From: SKPS01 sp964469215
GTDB lineage: Bacteria; Bacteroidota; Bacteroidia; Bacteroidales; SKPS01
DNA: 64,000 nucleotides
Assembly: GCA_964469215.1 (NCBI GenBank)
Contig: CAYXYB010000011.1
Span: forward strand, 1 to 64,000
Direction: 5' to 3'
Made by a program: the position numbers and the translations under genes
In this document: positions 61,393-64,000 of the stretch, piece by piece
Numbering within the stretch: the first letter of the stretch is position 1
Layout: every line of letters starts with the position of its first letter
The notes under the pieces: model-generated
The model's input: only the letters and a program-made list of their open reading frames with translations
The model's database searches: none
What the model was told of the DNA's origin: nothing

Positions 61393-61444
61393 AAGATTGA
61401 TCAACCTGTGTCGGTTTAATCAATAGTTTCTCATCCTGAAACAT

Positions 61445-62695
61445 ATGAAAATTAGTGACATTCGGTTTCTTTACATCATAGTCCTGATTTTTTCACAGGT
61501 AATAAATACCGGGTGCCGGGGTGGCGTCTCTGATACAGTACCTGACTTATCATCAGAAGCAAAAATACCGGATAGTTCTGGTAATTCAGGGTTTAAAACC
61601 GGGGCTGAACAAACAACTCTTTATTTCAGTCTGCTGGAAGGTAAGAAGGTAGGGGTAACCGGCAACCAGACCACCATGATCGGTAATGTTCACATGGTCG
61701 ACAGTCTTTTACAATCAGGCATCAGGGTTGTAAAGGTTTTTTGTCCTGAGCACGGATTCAGGGGTGAGGCTGAAGCCGGCAAGGCTGTGCAGGATGGAAA
61801 AGACCCCTGGACAGGCCTTCCAATTATATCCCTTTATGGTAAACACAAGAAACCAACACCTAAAGATCTGTCAGGTATTGATATTATGATATTTGATATA
61901 CAGGATGTCGGAGCCAGGTTTTATACCTATATCTCTACCCTTCATTATGTCATGGAGGCCTGCGCCGAACAGAAGATACCGCTGCTGGTACTCGACAGGC
62001 CAAATCCCAATGGCCACTACGTTGATGGACCTGTTTTGAACCCGCAATTCAGCTCATTTATCGGGATGCACCCGGTTCCCCTGGTTCACGGAATGACCAT
62101 GGCTGAATATGCCCGCATGATAAATGGAGAAGGGTGGCTGGCAAACGGTATAAGGTGCAATCTTACCTGGATTTCGATGACAGGTTATACACACAACAGC
62201 ATCTGTCACCTGCCAGTTAACCCTTCGCCGAACCTTCAGGATATGGATGCAGTGTATCTTTACCCTTCAATATGTCTACTCGAGGGAACCATTGCAACCG
62301 TGGGGCGTGGTACCGACTTCCCGTTCAGGCTTATTGGGCATCCTGCTGTTAAAACCGGTGACACCTCATTCATCCCGGGAAGTATTCCCGGTAAAAGTGA
62401 AAAGCCAAAGCTGCTCGGAGAGTTGTGCCATGGCTGGAAACTTACCGGACAGAAACCTGATGGCTCTTCGGTACTTGATTCGCTGGATCTCACCTGGCTC
62501 ATAAGGATTTATAACGAAACCGGTAAACCGGGTAATTTCTTTACCTCATCATTCGACCTGCTTGCCGGAACTGATGAGCTTCGGAAACAGATAATAAATG
62601 GGGTACCGAAAGCTGAGATCAGGAAAAGCTGGGAACCGACACTCTCTGAGTTCCGCAAAATCAGAAATAAATACCTGCTTTATAAGGATTTATGA
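61445..62695 (+). CDS. namZ: Exo-beta-N-acetylmuramidase NamZ-like lipoprotein (DUF1343)
   Basis: 416 residues, of the DUF1343 family whose member NamZ trims the terminal MurNAc from peptidoglycan fragments for cell-wall recycling. The lipobox NTGC (Cys24, 'SQVINTGCRGG') makes it a lipoprotein. The family core is clear: 'GKKVGVTGNQTTMIGNVHMV', 'VFCPEHGFRGEAEAGK', 'DIQDVGARFYTYISTLHYVM', 'LVLDRPNPNGHYVDGPVL' and 'GTIATVGRGTDFPF'. It probably acts in the periplasm. No other recycling gene lies nearby. ATG 61445 is a good start. Confidence 0.88.
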   Translation: MKISDIRFLYIIVLIFSQVINTGCRGGVSDTVPDLSSEAKIPDSSGNSGFKTGAEQTTLYFSLLEGKKVGVTGNQTTMIGNVHMVDSLLQSGIRVVKVFCPEHGFRGEAEAGKAVQDGKDPWTGLPIISLYGKHKKPTPKDLSGIDIMIFDIQDVGARFYTYISTLHYVMEACAEQKIPLLVLDRPNPNGHYVDGPVLNPQFSSFIGMHPVPLVHGMTMAEYARMINGEGWLANGIRCNLTWISMTGYTHNSICHLPVNPSPNLQDMDAVYLYPSICLLEGTIATVGRGTDFPFRLIGHPAVKTGDTSFIPGSIPGKSEKPKLLGELCHGWKLTGQKPDGSSVLDSLDLTWLIRIYNETGKPGNFFTSSFDLLAGTDELRKQIINGVPKAEIRKSWEPTLSEFRKIRNKYLLYKDL

Positions 62696-62977
62696 TTAAA
62701 ATTCTTGTGTACCGGTATTAGTGATTTCAGTCCCGGCTGGAGACCAGAGGGAGAGATTTGTGGTTTTGATTCTATTATTCTATTTCCAGTCGATATTGCT
62801 TTATTTGAATTTAAAACATTTGCTGCTTGTAATATTCCAGACATATTCTGGCAAATCTGTTTATTTTTGACCATGGAACCGGTAAAAGTAACTCCGGGCA
62901 TAAGACTATTCTAATAATAAAACACAATATCCCTGTAATCAGACAAATTTGAATGGAGTTTAAATCTATTTAATACA

Positions 62978-64000
62978 ATGAACCCAAAAAAACTGACAAA
63001 AAGCAATGCCACCCAAGTTAAAAAGAAACCGGGGGAGGTGCATGCCATCAGAATGCCAGAAGCTGTAAAGTTCCCTCCCTTGCCACCATGGATTGAGATG
63101 CTTATCATAGTTGTTTTTGCCATAGGCCTGTATGCCAACACCCTTACTCATGGTTTTGCCCTTGACGACACTATGATGATAACCCATAATCAGTTCACCA
63201 AAGCGGGGATAAAAGGAATTGGCAAAATACTAACTAACGATGCATTCACGGGTTTTCATGGCGAAGATAAAAACCTGCTTCCAGGAGGACGGTACCGGCC
63301 ATTGTCCCAGATAATGTTTGCTGTTGAATATGAGATCTTTGGAAAAAATCCACTGCCCGGACATCTGATCAATATTCTTCTATACGCTGTCGCCTGTATG
63401 TTGCTGTATAAGATGCTCAGGATTTTGTTTGAGAATGAAAGGATCCAGCTGTGGCGTTTATCTCTTCCGTTTATAATCACCCTGCTTTTTACAGTACATC
63501 CGCTGCATACTGAAGTTGTTGCAAACATCAAGAGCCGGGATGAGATCCTTGGCCTTATAGGTTTTGCACTGTTGGGTTTACTTGCACTGAATTATATCAA
63601 AAGTCAGAAGAGAATCCTTTATGTTTCAATTGTTGTGGTATTCCTGCTGTCAATGCTCTCAAAAGAGAGCGCTTTAACCTACCTGGCAGCTGTCCCTTTG
63701 ATGATATTGTATCATCAGGGCAGGTTCTCAAAACATATGTGGCACATATTTGCAGTACTTGTGGCAGGTTTTGTCGCATATCTGATTGTAAGGATCGGAG
63801 CCATTGGAGTCCCTCCGGGGAGTGTGAGAAACATGGAGCTGCTGAACAATCCATTCCTTCACGCCACTGCTGCAGAGAAGCTTGCAACCCTTCTGTTCAC
63901 ATGGATCAAATATGTTGGGCTTGTGCTATTCCCACATCCTCTTACCCATGATTATTATCCATGGCACATAACATATAAATCCTTTGCAAACGGTGCTGTG
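62978..64000 (+). CDS. TMTC-like O-mannosyltransferase / DUF1736 membrane protein, partial
   Basis: It starts at the ATG at 62978 and runs past the window end, so about 341 residues are visible. A short Lys-rich cytoplasmic N-terminus precedes a first helix (EMLIIVVFAIGLYANTL). The luminal-type loop has 'LTHGFALDDTMMI' and 'PGGRYRPLS', both typical of GT-C/TMTC enzymes, where the Asp-Asp is the metal-coordinating catalytic site. Next come 'LLFTVHPLHTEVVANIKSRD' and 'LVLFPHPLTHDYYPWH', the DUF1736 motif. The C-terminal TPR repeats expected of the family would lie beyond the window. In Bacteroidetes, related proteins glycosylate exported proteins; the substrate here is not known. Confidence 0.8.
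   Translation, partial: MNPKKLTKSNATQVKKKPGEVHAIRMPEAVKFPPLPPWIEMLIIVVFAIGLYANTLTHGFALDDTMMITHNQFTKAGIKGIGKILTNDAFTGFHGEDKNLLPGGRYRPLSQIMFAVEYEIFGKNPLPGHLINILLYAVACMLLYKMLRILFENERIQLWRLSLPFIITLLFTVHPLHTEVVANIKSRDEILGLIGFALLGLLALNYIKSQKRILYVSIVVVFLLSMLSKESALTYLAAVPLMILYHQGRFSKHMWHIFAVLVAGFVAYLIVRIGAIGVPPGSVRNMELLNNPFLHATAAEKLATLLFTWIKYVGLVLFPHPLTHDYYPWHITYKSFANGAV

Larger units (their letters stand above)
61052..61444. other. Gap with dispersed repeat copy 2 and the NamZ promoter
   Basis: Holds the repeat copy at 61090-61150 and the -7 box TATTTTTG (61385-61392) 53 bases before the NamZ-like ATG. The remaining AT-rich stretch shows no gene. Confidence 0.6.

Noticed and set aside
62680..62901. 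A minus-strand 73-residue frame overlapping the end of the NamZ-like gene
   Set aside because: It overlaps another gene, has no ribosome site or family look, and its composition is not convincing. The nested TCCC/GGGA hairpin in it is short.

Overview
The window looks like a chromosomal segment of a Bacteroidetes (Bacteroidales-type) bacterium. Four things point there. Several proteins end in a type IX secretion (T9SS) type-A sorting domain. There is a PorE-like OmpA protein, a gingipain-family C25 peptidase, a DUF4831 lipoprotein and a Bacteroidetes-style TamB. At least fifteen genes are preceded by the Bacteroidetes -7 promoter box TAnnTTTG. Coding is dense and mostly housekeeping. I found no prophage, insertion sequence, integrase or CRISPR array.

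Layout. 1-3333 (minus): two secreted-type proteins, one cut by the window edge and one that carries a T9SS tail but no signal peptide. 3334-4144: an unusual non-coding stretch of micro-tandem repeats. 4145-13329 (plus): arginine decarboxylase, then a tight run of envelope and RNA-modification genes (glycosyltransferase, large Lgt, inositol-monophosphatase family, LptF/G permease, glycosyltransferase, MtaB), several of which overlap. 13460-17890: a TamB-like giant with an unclear start codon. 17913-25725 (minus): RibBA, a DoxX-like protein, a glycosyltransferase, a TPR protein, an outer-membrane-type protein and an MMPL/RND exporter. 25885-30896 (plus): Ffh, FolD, QueE and a PorE-like protein. 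30874-32690 (minus): a badly decayed KamA-family radical SAM gene. 32821-41084: LigA, then minus-strand YqgE, HU, Fmt, RibH, a TPR membrane protein and RecR, a plus-strand sodium:solute symporter and a minus-strand Rrf2 regulator. 41288-57016 (plus): a DUF4831 lipoprotein, a Yip1-type protein, a GAPDH-like gene next to a 1363-residue dikinase-like protein, a C25 peptidase, a second divergent GAPDH, a class V aminotransferase and an EamA transporter. 57194-64000 (plus): two T9SS cargo proteins, an elongator tRNA-Met, two lipoproteins (one NamZ-like) and the start of a TMTC-like membrane protein.

How the genes fit together. RibBA and RibH supply two parts of riboflavin synthesis. Lgt, TamB, LptF/G, YqgE, NamZ and the glycosyltransferases serve envelope building and turnover. 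The T9SS cargo proteins and the PorE-like protein belong to the secretion and surface-attachment system.

The most unusual protein content lies between about 43 and 56 kb. There, two non-identical GAPDH-family proteins flank a PPDK-like protein that keeps the ATP-grasp and phosphohistidine domains, lacks the PEP/pyruvate barrel, and carries about 880 residues of unrecognised N-terminal sequence. Other items for a second look are two predicted leaderless transcripts (rrf2 and the lipoprotein at 60386), two gene remnants (KamA and a FISUMP domain), and a recurring class of 6-10 bp micro-tandem repeats placed only between genes.
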